A stretch of 64,000 nt of DNA from Acinetobacter colistiniresistens (GCF_000413935.1 NZ_KE340380.1:620001-684000); one strand, 5' to 3'. Positions 45,738 to 56,421 are shown, numbered from the stretch's first letter. A program made the numbers and translations. The notes: generated by a model not told the origin, from the sequence alone.

Positions 45738-46799
45738 CTACTCATCAAAGCTCAAACGTACATTTGCGCCTTTCGGTAATGTCTGGCAGCTCAGCACATA
45801 GCCTTTTTCCACTTCATCATCTTCAAGGCTATAGTTCAGGAACATATCCACTTCACCTGAAAGCACCTTGCAGCGACAGGTGGCACAAACACCACCTTTA
45901 CAGGCATAAGGCAAATCCGCGCCTGCACGTAAAGCAGCATCAAGGATACTTTCGTCCTCTTGCCCTACAGCAACAATCAACTCTCGCCCATCCAACACAA
46001 TGTTGACTTTTTCTTGCTTGCGATTGGCATTGGCTTCCGCTGGACGTTTGCGCACCTGTCCGGTGTTAAAACGCTCGGTATGGATCTTATCTTTCGTCAC
46101 ACCATACATAGGAAAAAGGCGTTCAACGGTGTCCATCATTTCATCTGGACCACAGGCAAAGACATGGTCAAAGTTTGGTTCTAACACTTCATGTTCAAAT
46201 AACTGTTTGAGCTTGTTCTCATCGATACGACCATTCAACAACTCACTGTCATTGAACTCCCGTGAAAAAATATTGATCAGTTGAAAACGCTCTTTAAACT
46301 GGTCTTTTAAATCCATAATCTGCTCGGCAAACATGGTCTGTTTCCACGAACGATTGCCATACAACAAGGTGAAATTTGCCGATGCTTGCTCAAACAGCAC
46401 CTGTTTGATGATGGAAAGAATTGGGGTAATACCACTACCTGCAGCAATACCCAAGTAGGATTGACCACCTGTGCGTGCTGCCTTCTGAAAAAACACCCCT
46501 TGTGGCGGCATCACTTCCAGTACATCACCCACTTTTAAATGCTCATTGGCCCAATGGGAAAATTGCCCCTGCTCAATCTTTTTGACTGCAATGCTGATAT
46601 CTTCTTTTGGCGCATAGCTACAGATGGAATAGCAACGGCGAATTTCCCCTGCTTCGGTTAAATGACGAATGGTCAAATGCTGGCCCGGCTGAAATTGAAA
46701 CTGTTGCTGCTGTTCAGGTACCAGATCAAAGGCAATGCAAATCGCCTGATCGGTCTGTGGTGTAATTGTTTTTACTTTTAATGGAATAAATTGGCTCAT
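45738..46799 (-). CDS. paaE: Phenylacetyl-CoA epoxidase reductase subunit PaaE
   Basis: The electron-transfer subunit of the PaaABCDE monooxygenase. It carries an FAD/NADPH ferredoxin-reductase module (IRRCYSICSYAPKED, then GVFFQKAARTGGQSYLGIAA, GSGITPILSI and FACGPDEMMDT) and a C-terminal plant-type 2Fe-2S domain with Cys spaced as YACKGGVCATCRCKV and a fourth Cys in YVLSCQT. The start at 46799 (MSQFIPLKV) is preceded by AAGGAAA; the extra Met at 46832 would overlap paaD. About 353 residues, as expected. Confidence 0.94.
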   Translation of the reverse strand: MSQFIPLKVKTITPQTDQAICIAFDLVPEQQQQFQFQPGQHLTIRHLTEAGEIRRCYSICSYAPKEDISIAVKKIEQGQFSHWANEHLKVGDVLEVMPPQGVFFQKAARTGGQSYLGIAAGSGITPILSIIKQVLFEQASANFTLLYGNRSWKQTMFAEQIMDLKDQFKERFQLINIFSREFNDSELLNGRIDENKLKQLFEHEVLEPNFDHVFACGPDEMMDTVERLFPMYGVTKDKIHTERFNTGQVRKRPAEANANRKQEKVNIVLDGRELIVAVGQEDESILDAALRAGADLPYACKGGVCATCRCKVLSGEVDMFLNYSLEDDEVEKGYVLSCQTLPKGANVRLSFDE

Positions 46800-46822
46800 G
46801 GCTGATTTCCTTATCCAAGACT

Positions 46823-47323
46823 TTAAATACATTTAAAATAATCAAAGGGTTCAAGGCAGTCCTGACATTTGTACAGTGCTTTGCAAGCGGTCGAACTAAA
46901 CTCGGTTAACAATCGGGTTTTTCGGCTCTTGCAGTGTGGACAAACCACGCCATCACTGAGATGCACATGTGTTCCGCATTGCTGAGCAGTCCCTTCTGGT
47001 GGTGCAATACCATAAGCTTGCAGCTTCTGCTTACCTGCATCCGACATCCAGTCCGTGGTCCAAGCTTCTGATAAATCAATCATGACTTTTGCAGGGGTCA
47101 AGTCTTCTGCCGCCAAGGCTTCGACTATCTGTGCTTTTAATAAGTCAGTGGCTGGACAACCACTATAGGTTGGGGTCAATCGAACAATAATTTCTTGCTG
47201 TTCATTCAACTCCACACCACGAATCATACCCAGATCCACAACGGACAATACCGGAATTTCTGGATCACTGACTTTCTGTAGTACATCCCAGCATTGGTCA
47301 ATACAATGGCGAATCATTTGCAT
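46823..47323 (-). CDS. paaD: PaaD, Fe-S maturation factor for the phenylacetyl-CoA epoxidase
   Basis: 166 residues. The N-terminal DUF59/MIP18 domain (VSDPEIPVLSVVDLGMIRGV, then VRLTPTYSGCPATDLL) is followed by a C-terminal Cys-rich domain (CPHCKSRKTRL, STACKALYKCQDC). PaaD is needed for the epoxidase and probably helps assemble the cluster of PaaE. GGAG precedes the first ATG. Confidence 0.93.
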   Translation of the reverse strand: MQMIRHCIDQCWDVLQKVSDPEIPVLSVVDLGMIRGVELNEQQEIIVRLTPTYSGCPATDLLKAQIVEALAAEDLTPAKVMIDLSEAWTTDWMSDAGKQKLQAYGIAPPEGTAQQCGTHVHLSDGVVCPHCKSRKTRLLTEFSSTACKALYKCQDCLEPFDYFKCI

Positions 47324-47339
47324 GGCTACACTCCTTGTG

Positions 47340-48095
47340 TTACCAAGTCATCTCAGGATAACTGCGTTGAATGGATTGCATTTCAGCCAACAAATATCCT
47401 AAGTGTTCGGTATGCAAACCTTGTTTAGCCCCACGACGGTAAGCACCATTTTCAGGAATCGTTAATTCAAAACGCTTCAATTCCGCTACAACGGTTTGCT
47501 CCCACAGCACTTTTTCAGTAGAAAAATCAGCAATGATGCCTTGCTCAACCAACGTCTGTTCTTCGGTCGTCAACTCGAACAGTTCGGCACTAAAGCGCCA
47601 CAAGCTATCTAATGCCTGTTGCACACGTTGATGCGCTTCTGCTGTACTCAGGCTTAAACGCTCCATCCAGCTGGTAGAGAAACGAATATGGTACTTGGCT
47701 TCTTTTAAAGATTTCACCGCCAATGCAGCGACTTCTGGCATTGAGGATTGAGTTAAAGCGGTTAATAACAACACATGGTAATGATCCATCAACCACTGGC
47801 GTACGATGGTCTGTGCAAAATCACCATTCGGTTGTTCACATAGCAATAAATTAAAAAACTCACGTTCATTACGGAAATAAGCCAATTGGTCTTCATCACG
47901 TTTTTCAGCTTCGTATTGACCTGCCAAGGTCAAAAAATTTCGGGATTGTCCCAGTAAATCCAGACCGATATTGGCCAAAGCAATATCAATTTCCAACTCT
48001 GGCGCATGACCACACCATTCAGCCAAACGTTGCGCCAATACCAGTTGGCTATCACCGATATGTAATAAAAATTTAGATAAAGCGATATTGTTCAT
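47340..48095 (-). CDS. paaC: Phenylacetyl-CoA epoxidase structural subunit PaaC
   Basis: A 251-residue ferritin-like protein that pairs with PaaA as non-catalytic partner and scaffold. Family traits are FLLHIGDSQLVLAQRLAEWC, DIALANIGLDLLGQSRNFL and KEAKYHIRFSTSWMERL. The start is taken at 48095 because GGAGG lies six bases ahead of this ATG but directly adjoins the one at 48101. Confidence 0.93.
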   Translation of the reverse strand: MNNIALSKFLLHIGDSQLVLAQRLAEWCGHAPELEIDIALANIGLDLLGQSRNFLTLAGQYEAEKRDEDQLAYFRNEREFFNLLLCEQPNGDFAQTIVRQWLMDHYHVLLLTALTQSSMPEVAALAVKSLKEAKYHIRFSTSWMERLSLSTAEAHQRVQQALDSLWRFSAELFELTTEEQTLVEQGIIADFSTEKVLWEQTVVAELKRFELTIPENGAYRRGAKQGLHTEHLGYLLAEMQSIQRSYPEMTW

Positions 48096-48107
48096 TTGCA
48101 TCCTCCC

Positions 48108-48398
48108 TTACATGTGCTCAATGCCATCAGCGATGTGATAAAAGGTGGGATGACGATAAACTTTGTCCAGTGCAGGTTCAAAAAACTCTGCTTTTTCATC
48201 TGGCTGTGAGGATTTAATCAATTCTGAACGAACCACCCAAATACTGATACCTTCATTGCGGCGGGTATAGACATCACGCGCATGCTGCAATGCAATCTCA
48301 TCATCTGGGGCTCTTAGACTGCCGACATGACGATGGCTTAAACCTTGTTTACTGCGCACAAACACTTCATAGAGCGACCAATTGTTGTTATTTTCCAT
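48108..48398 (-). CDS. paaB: Phenylacetyl-CoA epoxidase subunit PaaB
   Basis: 96 residues, with the recognisable WSLYEVFVRSKQGLSHRHVG and SLRAPDDEIALQHARDVYTR patterns and the ISIWVVRS strand of the PaaB family. PaaB bridges PaaAC units of the epoxidase. It lies between paaA and paaC with short gaps. Confidence 0.94.
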   Translation of the reverse strand: MENNNNWSLYEVFVRSKQGLSHRHVGSLRAPDDEIALQHARDVYTRRNEGISIWVVRSELIKSSQPDEKAEFFEPALDKVYRHPTFYHIADGIEHM

Positions 48399-48430
48399 TT
48401 CGATATCCTCAAATTTTCCCTAAATCTTGT

Positions 48431-49369
48431 TTAAGCAACTTTGCCCACTTGGTTTTGCTGCTTTTTGGCATAAATCACGGCCGCATCTCGCACCCACTTG
48501 CCATTTTCCCAAGCCTTACGGCGTGCTTCTATCCGTTCATGATTACAAGGGCCACGACCTGCAATCACTTCATTGAACTCTTGCCAATCAATCTCGCCAT
48601 AGCTGTAATGACCTGTTTCTTTATTCCACTGCAAATCAGTATCCGGCACCGTTAGACCGAGCTGTAATACTTGTGGCACAGTGTTATCGACAAATTTTTG
48701 ACGTAACTCATCATTACTAAAGCGCTTGATTCCCCATGCCATGCTTTGCGCACTATTAGGAGAGTGATCATCACTTGGGCCAAACATCATCAATGCAGGC
48801 CACCAGAAACGATTCACCGCATCTTGTGCCATTTGTTTTTGTTCTGGTGAACCCTCCGCCAATGCCATCATGGCTTCAAAACCCTGACGCTGATGGAAAC
48901 TTTCTTCTTTGCAAATCCGTACCATGGCACGTGCATAAGGACCATAAGAGGTACGGCATAAGGCCACCTGATTCACAATTGCAGCACCATCAACCAACCA
49001 ACCAATTGCCGCGACATCGGCCCAACTGATGGTTGGATAATTAAAGATGGAGGAATATTTCATTTTTCCATCAATCAATTTTTCCATCATCTCATCACGA
49101 TCTGCACCCAAGGTTTCTGCGGCACTATAAAGATAAAGACCATGCCCTGCCTCATCCTGAACTTTTGCCAATAACACGGCTTTACGTTTCAACGTCGGTG
49201 CACGGGTAATCCAGTTGCCTTCTGGGAGCATACCGACAATTTCTGAATGACCGTGTTGCCCAATCTGACGAATCAAAGTTTTGCGATACGCCTCAGGCAT
49301 TTCATCTTTGGCTTCAATGGTGATGTCATTGACAATATTGTGCTCAAATTTCTGATACTTATTTTCCAT
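48431..49369 (-). CDS. paaA: Phenylacetyl-CoA epoxidase catalytic subunit PaaA
   Basis: A 312-residue ferritin-like diiron protein, the oxygenase of the ring-1,2-epoxidase. Iron-ligand helices are seen in [19 protein letters not shown] (ExxH) and [18 protein letters not shown] (ExxxH/ExxH). The N-terminus (the [20 protein letters not shown] region) and the [19 protein letters not shown] region are typical. It is the first gene of the minus-strand paa operon; AAGGGAA precedes the ATG. Confidence 0.95.
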   Translation of the reverse strand: MENKYQKFEHNIVNDITIEAKDEMPEAYRKTLIRQIGQHGHSEIVGMLPEGNWITRAPTLKRKAVLLAKVQDEAGHGLYLYSAAETLGADRDEMMEKLIDGKMKYSSIFNYPTISWADVAAIGWLVDGAAIVNQVALCRTSYGPYARAMVRICKEESFHQRQGFEAMMALAEGSPEQKQMAQDAVNRFWWPALMMFGPSDDHSPNSAQSMAWGIKRFSNDELRQKFVDNTVPQVLQLGLTVPDTDLQWNKETGHYSYGEIDWQEFNEVIAGRGPCNHERIEARRKAWENGKWVRDAAVIYAKKQQNQVGKVA

Positions 49370-49635
49370 TTGTAGATTCCCTTGAGAATTCCATCCATGA
49401 ATCTATTTTTCGATACATAAAAAGCAAAGTCAATTAATATTTTTGTATCAAATTAAGATTGACCACAAAATCAGAAACAAAATATTGTTATTCCTATATT
49501 TATTTAAACAAATAAAAAATTAATTTACCAATAAAAATAAAATCAGGTTGACTTTTAGCTGAATCGAGATGAAATTATGAATCATATTTTAAATATTTTT
49601 ATAATTGATGTATAACATAAAAATGGAGTTTGATT
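49370..49635. promoter_or_regulatory. Divergent paaA/paaZ promoter region
   Basis: A 266-bp very AT-rich spacer that must hold both paa promoters and, by analogy with enterics, PaaX sites. I see an imperfect inverted repeat GATACATAAAAA ... TTTTTGTATC (49422-49450 region) and TTGACT at about 49549 as a possible -35 for paaZ, without a convincing -10. No PaaX operator could be assigned by eye. Confidence 0.45.
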
Positions 49636-51738
49636 ATGCTTGAACAAGCACAACATGCAGAAACAGCACAGGACACCGAATACCAAAACTCAACTCAACA
49701 GCTGCCACAACTGGCTTCTTATGTTTATGGAACATGGCATTCAAGTCATGAAGAAAGACGTACTGTTGTACATGCCATTACTGGCGAACCGATCTATAGC
49801 GTCAGCAGTCATGGCATCGACATGCATCAAGCCGTGCAATATGCCAAACAGCATGGTACTGAGCTGGCAAACTGGACCTTTCATCAACGTGCCAATGCCT
49901 TAAAACAAATTGCTCAACATTTATTTGAACAAAAAGAACAGTTCTATGCGCTTGCCTACGCCACCGGTGCAACACGTAAAGATGCATGGATTGATATCGA
50001 AGGTGGGATTCAGACCTTATTCGCCTATTCAAGTCTGGTACGTCGCGAACTCAATGACGAAAAAATTATCACTGAGGATAGCTGGATTCAGCTCTCTAAA
50101 AACGGCACTTTTGGTGCCAAGCATATTCTCAGCCCTAAAGCTGGTGTCGCAGTACATATCAATGCCTTTAATTTCCCGATTTGGGGCATGCTGGAAAAAA
50201 TTGCGCCTACGCTATTGGCGGGTGTGCCTTGTATCGTCAAACCCGCCACTGATGGTGCTCAACTCACCCAAGCCGTAGTGGAGTCAATCATTGCGACTGG
50301 CATCCTGCCGAAAGGTTCTCTACAACTGATTTGCGGACAAATTGATGATCTTTTTGATCACTTAGGCCCACAGGACTGTGTCACCTTTACGGGTTCAGCC
50401 CATACAGGACAAAAGCTTCGCAATTATCCCCATCTGAACCAATATTCAATTCCATTCAGCATGGAAGCAGATTCAGTAAACAGTGCGATTCTCAGCCCAT
50501 CGGCAAATGAAGCAACCATTGATTTATTTGTACGTGAAGTTTTCCGTGAAATGACCACCAAAGCAGGACAAAAATGTACCGCGATTCGTCGTGCCTTTGT
50601 ACCACAAGCATTACTTGAACAAGTCCAGCAACAACTCAGTGCTAAACTGGCAAAAGTTATTGTGGGTGATCCGCAAAAGCAAGATACGACTATGGGCTCG
50701 TTGGCCAGTCCTAAACAAAAACTGGATGTAGCTGCGAAAGTTGCTGAACTGGCAAAAGAAGCCAAAATTGTTTTTGGTGGCGAGACAACATTTAAAATCA
50801 ATGCTGACCATCCAGAGAAAGGCGCCTTCTTTCCACCGACACTCTTGCGCTGCGAAAAACCATTAGAAGCCATCTCAGTGCATACCACTGAAGCATTCGG
50901 TCCTGTATGTACCTTGATGCCGTATCAATCAATCGAGGAACTTGCCGATCTTGTGGCGCGTGGTGAAGGCAGTCTGGTGGCCTCTGTGGTGAAAAACAGT
51001 GACGAGAATATCGAACAGATCATTCAAAAAATTGCACCATGGCATGGTCGTGTACACATTCTGGATGAAGAATCGGCCAAAGAAAGTACGGGACATGGCT
51101 CTCCACTGCCTCATTTGATTCACGGCGGTCCTGGTCGTGCCGGTGGCGGTGAAGAACTGGGCGGCATTCGTGCGGTAAAACACTATATGCAACGGACGGC
51201 GATTCAAGGTTCCCCAAACAGCCTCACACAAGTCACGCATTCATGGACAGCGGGTTCAACTATCAATCAAGATCGAGTCCATCCATTTAAAAAATCATTT
51301 GATGAGTTGGTGATTGGTGAACGTTTACTCACCGCACGCCGTACCGTAACTGAAGCCGATATTGTCAATTTTGCCTGCCTCAGTGGCGACTATTTCTATG
51401 CGCATACCGATAAAATCGCGGCAGCAGATTCCTTTTTTGGTGAGCGTGTGGCACATGGTTATTTCATCGTTTCAGCCGCAGCAGGTTTATTTGTCGATGC
51501 CGCTCAAGGCCCTGTGATTGCCAACTATGGTATGGATAATTTACGTTTTGTTGAACCTGTCAAAATCGGTGATTCTATTCGGGTTGAATTGACCTGCAAA
51601 CAGAAAACCCCTAAACCACAAAAAGATCCATCTCAACCTGAACATGGTGTTGTGGTTTGGGATATCAAGGTTAAAAATCAGCGAGATGAATTGGTTGCGA
51701 CCTATGATATTTTAACTTTGGTTGCCCGTGCAGCTTAA
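49636..51738 (+). CDS. paaZ: Bifunctional oxepin-CoA hydrolase / aldehyde dehydrogenase PaaZ
   Basis: 700 residues. Residues up to about 520 form an aldehyde dehydrogenase ([33 protein letters not shown], and the catalytic Cys in [15 protein letters not shown]). Residues from about 540 form a MaoC-type (R)-hydratase with the hot-dog motif [16 protein letters not shown] and [16 protein letters not shown]. Together they hydrolyse the oxepin-CoA ring and oxidise the open-chain aldehyde. The ATG at 49636 follows GGAG; a TTG two codons earlier is ignored. Divergent from paaA. Confidence 0.95.
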   Translation: MLEQAQHAETAQDTEYQNSTQQLPQLASYVYGTWHSSHEERRTVVHAITGEPIYSVSSHGIDMHQAVQYAKQHGTELANWTFHQRANALKQIAQHLFEQKEQFYALAYATGATRKDAWIDIEGGIQTLFAYSSLVRRELNDEKIITEDSWIQLSKNGTFGAKHILSPKAGVAVHINAFNFPIWGMLEKIAPTLLAGVPCIVKPATDGAQLTQAVVESIIATGILPKGSLQLICGQIDDLFDHLGPQDCVTFTGSAHTGQKLRNYPHLNQYSIPFSMEADSVNSAILSPSANEATIDLFVREVFREMTTKAGQKCTAIRRAFVPQALLEQVQQQLSAKLAKVIVGDPQKQDTTMGSLASPKQKLDVAAKVAELAKEAKIVFGGETTFKINADHPEKGAFFPPTLLRCEKPLEAISVHTTEAFGPVCTLMPYQSIEELADLVARGEGSLVASVVKNSDENIEQIIQKIAPWHGRVHILDEESAKESTGHGSPLPHLIHGGPGRAGGGEELGGIRAVKHYMQRTAIQGSPNSLTQVTHSWTAGSTINQDRVHPFKKSFDELVIGERLLTARRTVTEADIVNFACLSGDYFYAHTDKIAAADSFFGERVAHGYFIVSAAAGLFVDAAQGPVIANYGMDNLRFVEPVKIGDSIRVELTCKQKTPKPQKDPSQPEHGVVVWDIKVKNQRDELVATYDILTLVARAA

Positions 51739-51826
51739 ACTAAGTACCTTGATGGATAGCATTGCATATCCATCAACCACCTTCAAAATATGCCGTGTTA
51801 AAAATAAATTCAATTCAGGAAAATCC

Positions 51827-52117
51827 ATGAGTGCCTATATCATTCTTATTCGTAAACAATTAAAAAACCAAGATGAAATGAAGACCTACACCACTTTGGC
51901 ACGTCAAGCGAGTCAAGGTTTTGATGCTGAACCGATTGTGTTTTATGGTCAGTCCATTGCATTGGAAAATATTGAAAGCGACGGGGTAGCCATCATTAAA
52001 TTTAGTAATATGCAGGAAGCACAAAATTGGTATCACAGTGATGCCTATCAACAGGCCAAAAAGCATCGTGATTTAGCGGGTGAATATATGGTGATTCTGA
52101 CCGAAGGATTAGGCTAA
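51827..52117 (+). CDS. DUF1330 family protein
   Basis: 96 residues of the ferredoxin-like DUF1330 family (SAYIILIRKQLKNQDEMKTY ... AIIKFSNMQEAQNWYHSDAY). The characteristic W-Y-S-x-x-Y element near the C-terminus is present. Function of the family is unknown. The ATG at 51827 with AGGAAAA upstream was chosen over an earlier frame that overlaps paaZ. It lies 88 bp after paaZ on the same strand, so it may be co-expressed with phenylacetate degradation, and a role there is possible but unproved. Confidence 0.8.
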   Translation: MSAYIILIRKQLKNQDEMKTYTTLARQASQGFDAEPIVFYGQSIALENIESDGVAIIKFSNMQEAQNWYHSDAYQQAKKHRDLAGEYMVILTEGLG

Positions 52118-52378
52118 TGAGGGAGACCAATAAATGGCAGAGTTACCTCGCTAAACAATAAACAGATTAAGCCGAGCACAGACCTCTGTCATTTTGGTCA
52201 ATTTTAAAAAAAATAATTTTCTCTATATTTTATTTAATAATTAAAAAACAACAACATAAAAAACAGTAAAGTGCTATTTCACCCTTTATCTATCTCCAAT
52301 CGGCATGTCAAACAAGACATAGTTTTTTGATCAGGAGCATGTCAGCATAAATTTACAACCATCCTCTAGGATAAAATC

Positions 52379-53674
52379 ATGTCGAATATGATGAATAAGG
52401 CTCAAGGTCTTGGGCTATCTTTGATCACTAAACTCGCAGGAAGCGAAATGCTTGATCAACTCAAATTAAGAAAATTTGTAGAGAAATCATTATATCAAGG
52501 TTCAAAAACTGGCTTTAAAGTACTCAATAAAACACAAAAAGCATTTAAGCCACAACCAATCGATAAACAGCGCCTCCCAAATCAGACCAACAAAAATCTG
52601 TTTGATCTCAGTCTGACCGAAGAACAGCAAATGACGGTTGATGCCATGTCACAGTTTGCTGAGGAAGTGCTCTACACATTGGCACATGATGCAGATCATC
52701 ATGCTCAATTTCCTGAAGAACTGTGGCAACATTTGGTTGATTTGGGGCTTAACTATTATGCGTTGCCAGAAGCATTGGGTGGTGTGGCAGCAGAGCAGAA
52801 TATTGTCAGCAATATCCTGATTGCGGAAAGCTTGGCTAAGGGTGATTTCAGTCTGACCGCAGGTTTACTCAGTACCTTCAGTGTCATTAATGCTATAACT
52901 CGTTGGGGTTCAACTCAAGTGCAATCGATGTACTTACCTGTGTTTGCAGAAGATACTGATGTTACGGCGACGTTCGCCTTTCAGGAGGCGACCCCTGCTT
53001 TTAACCCATACCAGTTAAAAACCACGGCAACAGAAGCCAATGGGCAGTTCTATATCACGGGTGAAAAGAGCTTGGTGGTTTTGGGAGACACCGCAGATGT
53101 CTTTCTCGTCAGTGCAGAATTCAACGGCAAGCCTGATATTTTTGTGGTGCAATCCAATGAAACGATTGCCATCAAAGCCAACCCTGCAATGGGCCTAAAG
53201 GCCACTGAAACCGCAACCCTTCAATTTAATCAAACGCCAGCCTTACGTTTAGGAGATGCTGATTTTGATTACACCGCCTTTGTCGATCTGGGTAACTTGA
53301 TGTGGTGTGCGATGGCGGTTGGAACCTGTGAAGCAATCAAAGCCTACTGCATCAAATATGCCAATGAACGTACTGCCTTCGGTGAACCAATCTCACATCG
53401 TCAAAGTGTCGCTTTTATGATTGCAGATATGGCGATTGAAATTGATGCAATGCGTATGTTGGTTCTTAACGCAGCAAGTTTGGCAGAAGCTGGCAAACCC
53501 TTTCATCGGGAAGCCTATCTTGCTCGCCTGCTTTGCGCTGAGAAATCAATGAAAATGGGGACAGATGGCGTTCAGATTCTTGGCGGTCATGGCTTTACCA
53601 AAGAGCATCCTGTTGAGCGCTGGTATCGTGATCTTCGTGCAACTGCAATCTTGCATTCTGGCTTACATGCTTAA
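52379..53674 (+). CDS. Acyl-CoA dehydrogenase-like protein, probably non-catalytic
   Basis: 431 residues of acyl-CoA dehydrogenase fold (LGLNYYALPEALGGVAAEQN, MAVGTCEAIKAYCIKYANER, TAFGEPISHRQSVAF, DGVQILGGHGFTKEHPVERW, YRDLRA). The usual flavin-proximal ITEPGxGSD motif is replaced by AFQEATPAFNPYQ. The C-terminus stops at ATAILHSGLHA, where normal enzymes have an I-x-E-G-T sequence with the catalytic Glu. The alternative Glu site (DLERL in isovaleryl-type enzymes) reads DLGNL. The next gene, 15 bp on, encodes a complete dehydrogenase, so I infer a heteromeric partner. The first ~60 residues are an extra basic extension. Confidence 0.8.
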   Translation: MSNMMNKAQGLGLSLITKLAGSEMLDQLKLRKFVEKSLYQGSKTGFKVLNKTQKAFKPQPIDKQRLPNQTNKNLFDLSLTEEQQMTVDAMSQFAEEVLYTLAHDADHHAQFPEELWQHLVDLGLNYYALPEALGGVAAEQNIVSNILIAESLAKGDFSLTAGLLSTFSVINAITRWGSTQVQSMYLPVFAEDTDVTATFAFQEATPAFNPYQLKTTATEANGQFYITGEKSLVVLGDTADVFLVSAEFNGKPDIFVVQSNETIAIKANPAMGLKATETATLQFNQTPALRLGDADFDYTAFVDLGNLMWCAMAVGTCEAIKAYCIKYANERTAFGEPISHRQSVAFMIADMAIEIDAMRMLVLNAASLAEAGKPFHREAYLARLLCAEKSMKMGTDGVQILGGHGFTKEHPVERWYRDLRATAILHSGLHA

Positions 53675-53689
53675 TTTTGGAGAACAATA

Positions 53690-54889
53690 ATGAATTTACA
53701 AAATCCGAAAAAATTCAAAATGCTGATTGATCAAGCACACGAGACTGCACTCAATGTACTCCGTCCAATTTCACGTAAATACGATAAAGCAGAACATGCC
53801 TATCCCAAAGAACTTGATATGCTGGCGGCTTTGCTGGATGGCATGAATGAAAGTGGTGAAGGTGTTGGCGCTGCCAATGCCAGTAAACGTGGAACAGCTA
53901 ATCTGGACGCTGTTGTAAACGGCGGCAATATGTCTGCGGCGCTTGGCATTATTGAAATGTGCTATGGCGATACTGGTCTCTTACTGAGTATGCCCCGCCA
54001 AGGTCTAGGCAACTCTGCGATTGCAGCAGTCGCCAATGATGAACAGCTAGAACGCTTCAAAGGCACTTGGGCAGCCATGGCAATTACCGAGCCGGGTTGT
54101 GGTTCAGATTCAGCTGCGATTCGCACCACAGCAACCAAAGATGGCGATGATTATATCCTGAATGGTGAGAAAATCTTTGTCACTTCGGGTGACCGTGCTG
54201 ATTCGGTTGTGGTCTGGGCAACCTTAGATAAGAAATTAGGTCGTGCTGCGATCAAGTCTTTTGTGGTACCGAAAGGTACACCCGGCATGAAAGTTGAGCG
54301 GCTTGAGCATAAACTTGGGATTAAAGCTTCTGACACGGCAGTGATTAGCTTTATTGACTGTCGTGTACCTGCTGCCAATTTGCTGGGTAATCCTGAAATT
54401 GATGTGGCTAAAGGTTTCGCAGGCGTGATGGAAACCTTTGACAATACCCGTCCACTGGTAGCAGCCATGGCAGTTGGTTGTGCCAAAGCCTCCTTAGAAC
54501 GCATCAAAGAAATTTTCAAAGATCAGCTTGATCCAGACTACACCACACCCTACTTACAAACCTCAAATCTAGCTGCGCAAATCTATCGTATGGAAGCTGA
54601 GTGGGAAGCTGCACGTCTCTTGATGATCAAGGCAACATGGATGGCAGACAATAAAAAGCCGAACTCGAAAGAGGCTTCGATTGCCAAAGCCAAAGCAGGT
54701 CGTGTTGGTAATGAGATTACTCTCAAATGTGTCGAACTTGCAGCAAGTGTTGGCTATGCTGAAGATGAATTATTGGAAAAATGGGCGCGGGATTCAAAAA
54801 TTCTGGATATTTTTGAAGGCACGCAACAGATTCAACAATTGATTATTGCCCGCCGTGAATTGGGTAAATCATCTAGTGAACTAAAATAA
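53690..54889 (+). CDS. Acyl-CoA dehydrogenase (catalytically complete)
   Basis: 399 residues with intact family motifs: AITEPGCGSDSAAIRTTATK (FAD/substrate), NGEKIFVTSGDRADSVVVWA, the Arg in NTRPLVAAMAVG, and the C-terminal ILDIFEGTQQIQQLIIARRE with the catalytic Glu. It oxidises an acyl-CoA to the 2-enoyl-CoA and passes electrons to ETF. Chain length is not predictable from sequence. It is co-transcribed with the degenerate paralogue before it. Neighbouring paa and alk genes suggest, but do not prove, a link to alkane or aromatic acid breakdown. Confidence 0.9.
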   Translation: MNLQNPKKFKMLIDQAHETALNVLRPISRKYDKAEHAYPKELDMLAALLDGMNESGEGVGAANASKRGTANLDAVVNGGNMSAALGIIEMCYGDTGLLLSMPRQGLGNSAIAAVANDEQLERFKGTWAAMAITEPGCGSDSAAIRTTATKDGDDYILNGEKIFVTSGDRADSVVVWATLDKKLGRAAIKSFVVPKGTPGMKVERLEHKLGIKASDTAVISFIDCRVPAANLLGNPEIDVAKGFAGVMETFDNTRPLVAAMAVGCAKASLERIKEIFKDQLDPDYTTPYLQTSNLAAQIYRMEAEWEAARLLMIKATWMADNKKPNSKEASIAKAKAGRVGNEITLKCVELAASVGYAEDELLEKWARDSKILDIFEGTQQIQQLIIARRELGKSSSELK

Positions 54890-54909
54890 TCTTGAATCGG
54901 CAATAATCT

Positions 54910-54938
54910 AAAAAGGACGTTGCCATAACGTCCTTTTT
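54910..54938. terminator. Bidirectional terminator between acyl-CoA dehydrogenase gene and gor
   Basis: Perfect 12-bp arms AAAAAGGACGTT / AACGTCCTTTTT with loop GCCAT. Confidence 0.92.
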
Positions 54939-54958
54939 ATTGAGTGCCTGATCCAATC

Positions 54959-56311
54959 CTATCTCATCGTTACAAATTCTTCTGCGGAAGTTGGGTGAAT
55001 GGCAACGGTATTATCAAAATCCTTTTTGGTTGCACCCATTTTCAAAGCCACCGCAAAACCTTGCAGAATCTCATCCATACCAAAACCTATGCCATGAATA
55101 CCCACAACTTTTTCCTCCTCACCAACACAAACCAATTTCATTTTGGTCGGTTGGCGATGTTGAGTAATGGCACTATACATGGCCGTAAACGAGGAGTTGT
55201 AGACTTTCACAGCTTGTTGTCCATATTTTTCAATGGCTTCTTGCTCTGTGATCCCCACCGTTCCAATCGGTGGATGGCTAAATACTACTGTTGGAATATT
55301 ATCGTAATTTAAATGTTCATCAGGCTTATGATTAAAGAGTCGTTCAGACAATCGACGCCCAGCTGCGACAGCTACAGGTGTCAGCTCCATTTTCCCTGTA
55401 ATATCTCCAACAGCATAGACACCTTTTTGTGAGGTATTCTGGAATTTATCCACTTGGATATAACCACGATCATCCAACTGAACATTGGCTTTGTCCAAAT
55501 TTAAACTCGCCGTATTGGGTTCTCGACCCGTTGCCCAAATCAAGCAATCTACAGTATGATTTTCGCCATTTTCTAGATGCAGCACGACTGAACCATCAAC
55601 ATTTTTGGTGACTTTCTTGGGAACTGCTTGGATATGCACAGTGATACCATCGGCTCGCATCACCTCCACCAGAGTTTCACTCAAAAACGAATCAAAACGT
55701 CTTACGGGTAAATCTTTACGAATAAACAATCCAACCTGAGAACCTAAAGCATTCAGCACACCCGCCAATTCAACCGCAATATAACCTGAACCAATCACGG
55801 CGGTGGTTTTTGGTAAAGCACTTAATTCAAAGAAGCCATTCGAATCTATACCATATTCAACACCCTCAAGATCAGGCAATGAGGGCTGTGTCCCTGTTGC
55901 AATCAGGATATGATCTGCTGTGAATCGCTCACCATTGACTTCAATGGTATGAGCATCAATAAAATGTGCTGCACCATGAATGAGATCTACTTTATTCTTA
56001 CTTAGGCTATTTTGATAGGATTGGTGAATGCGCTCAATATAGGCTTGACGATTATTGATGAGCGTTTGCCATTCAAAAGATTCAACCTTACTATTAAAAC
56101 CATAATCAGGGCCGTATTTTTGAATCGATTCCGCCACATGTGCGGCATACCACATTACTTTTTTCGGCACGCAGCCAACATTGACACAGGTTCCACCTAT
56201 TTCAGCTTTTTCGATCAACGCACACTTTTTACCATACATTGCAGCGCGATTGACTGATGCAATACCACCGCTACCACCACCAATCGCAATATAATCATAA
56301 TGTTTTGTCAT
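54959..56311 (-). CDS. gor: Glutathione-disulfide reductase Gor
   Basis: About 450 residues of the pyridine-nucleotide disulfide oxidoreductase family, keeping glutathione reduced with NADPH. It shows the FAD motif [19 protein letters not shown], the redox disulfide [13 protein letters not shown], the NADP motif [14 protein letters not shown] with downstream [12 protein letters not shown] (Arg residues that choose NADPH), [16 protein letters not shown], and the C-terminal [15 protein letters not shown] with the catalytic His. The start is at 56311 or 56317. It is downstream of alkM on the same strand with about 160 bp and a terminator between. Confidence 0.92.
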   Translation of the reverse strand: MTKHYDYIAIGGGSGGIASVNRAAMYGKKCALIEKAEIGGTCVNVGCVPKKVMWYAAHVAESIQKYGPDYGFNSKVESFEWQTLINNRQAYIERIHQSYQNSLSKNKVDLIHGAAHFIDAHTIEVNGERFTADHILIATGTQPSLPDLEGVEYGIDSNGFFELSALPKTTAVIGSGYIAVELAGVLNALGSQVGLFIRKDLPVRRFDSFLSETLVEVMRADGITVHIQAVPKKVTKNVDGSVVLHLENGENHTVDCLIWATGREPNTASLNLDKANVQLDDRGYIQVDKFQNTSQKGVYAVGDITGKMELTPVAVAAGRRLSERLFNHKPDEHLNYDNIPTVVFSHPPIGTVGITEQEAIEKYGQQAVKVYNSSFTAMYSAITQHRQPTKMKLVCVGEEEKVVGIHGIGFGMDEILQGFAVALKMGATKKDFDNTVAIHPTSAEEFVTMR

Positions 56312-56421
56312 CTTCATCTCATCAATTTGATTACAAGATTTTTGTTTGTTCTCCGCTATAGATATACAGCAACAAAGTGCAAAAGCCGTTGTTTTTTAAT
56401 TTTTTTATACAAGAAAATAAA

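Noticed and set aside
50424-50888. 154-residue minus-strand open frame within paaZ
   Set aside because: Antisense shadow of the aldehyde dehydrogenase domain; no independent start signal.
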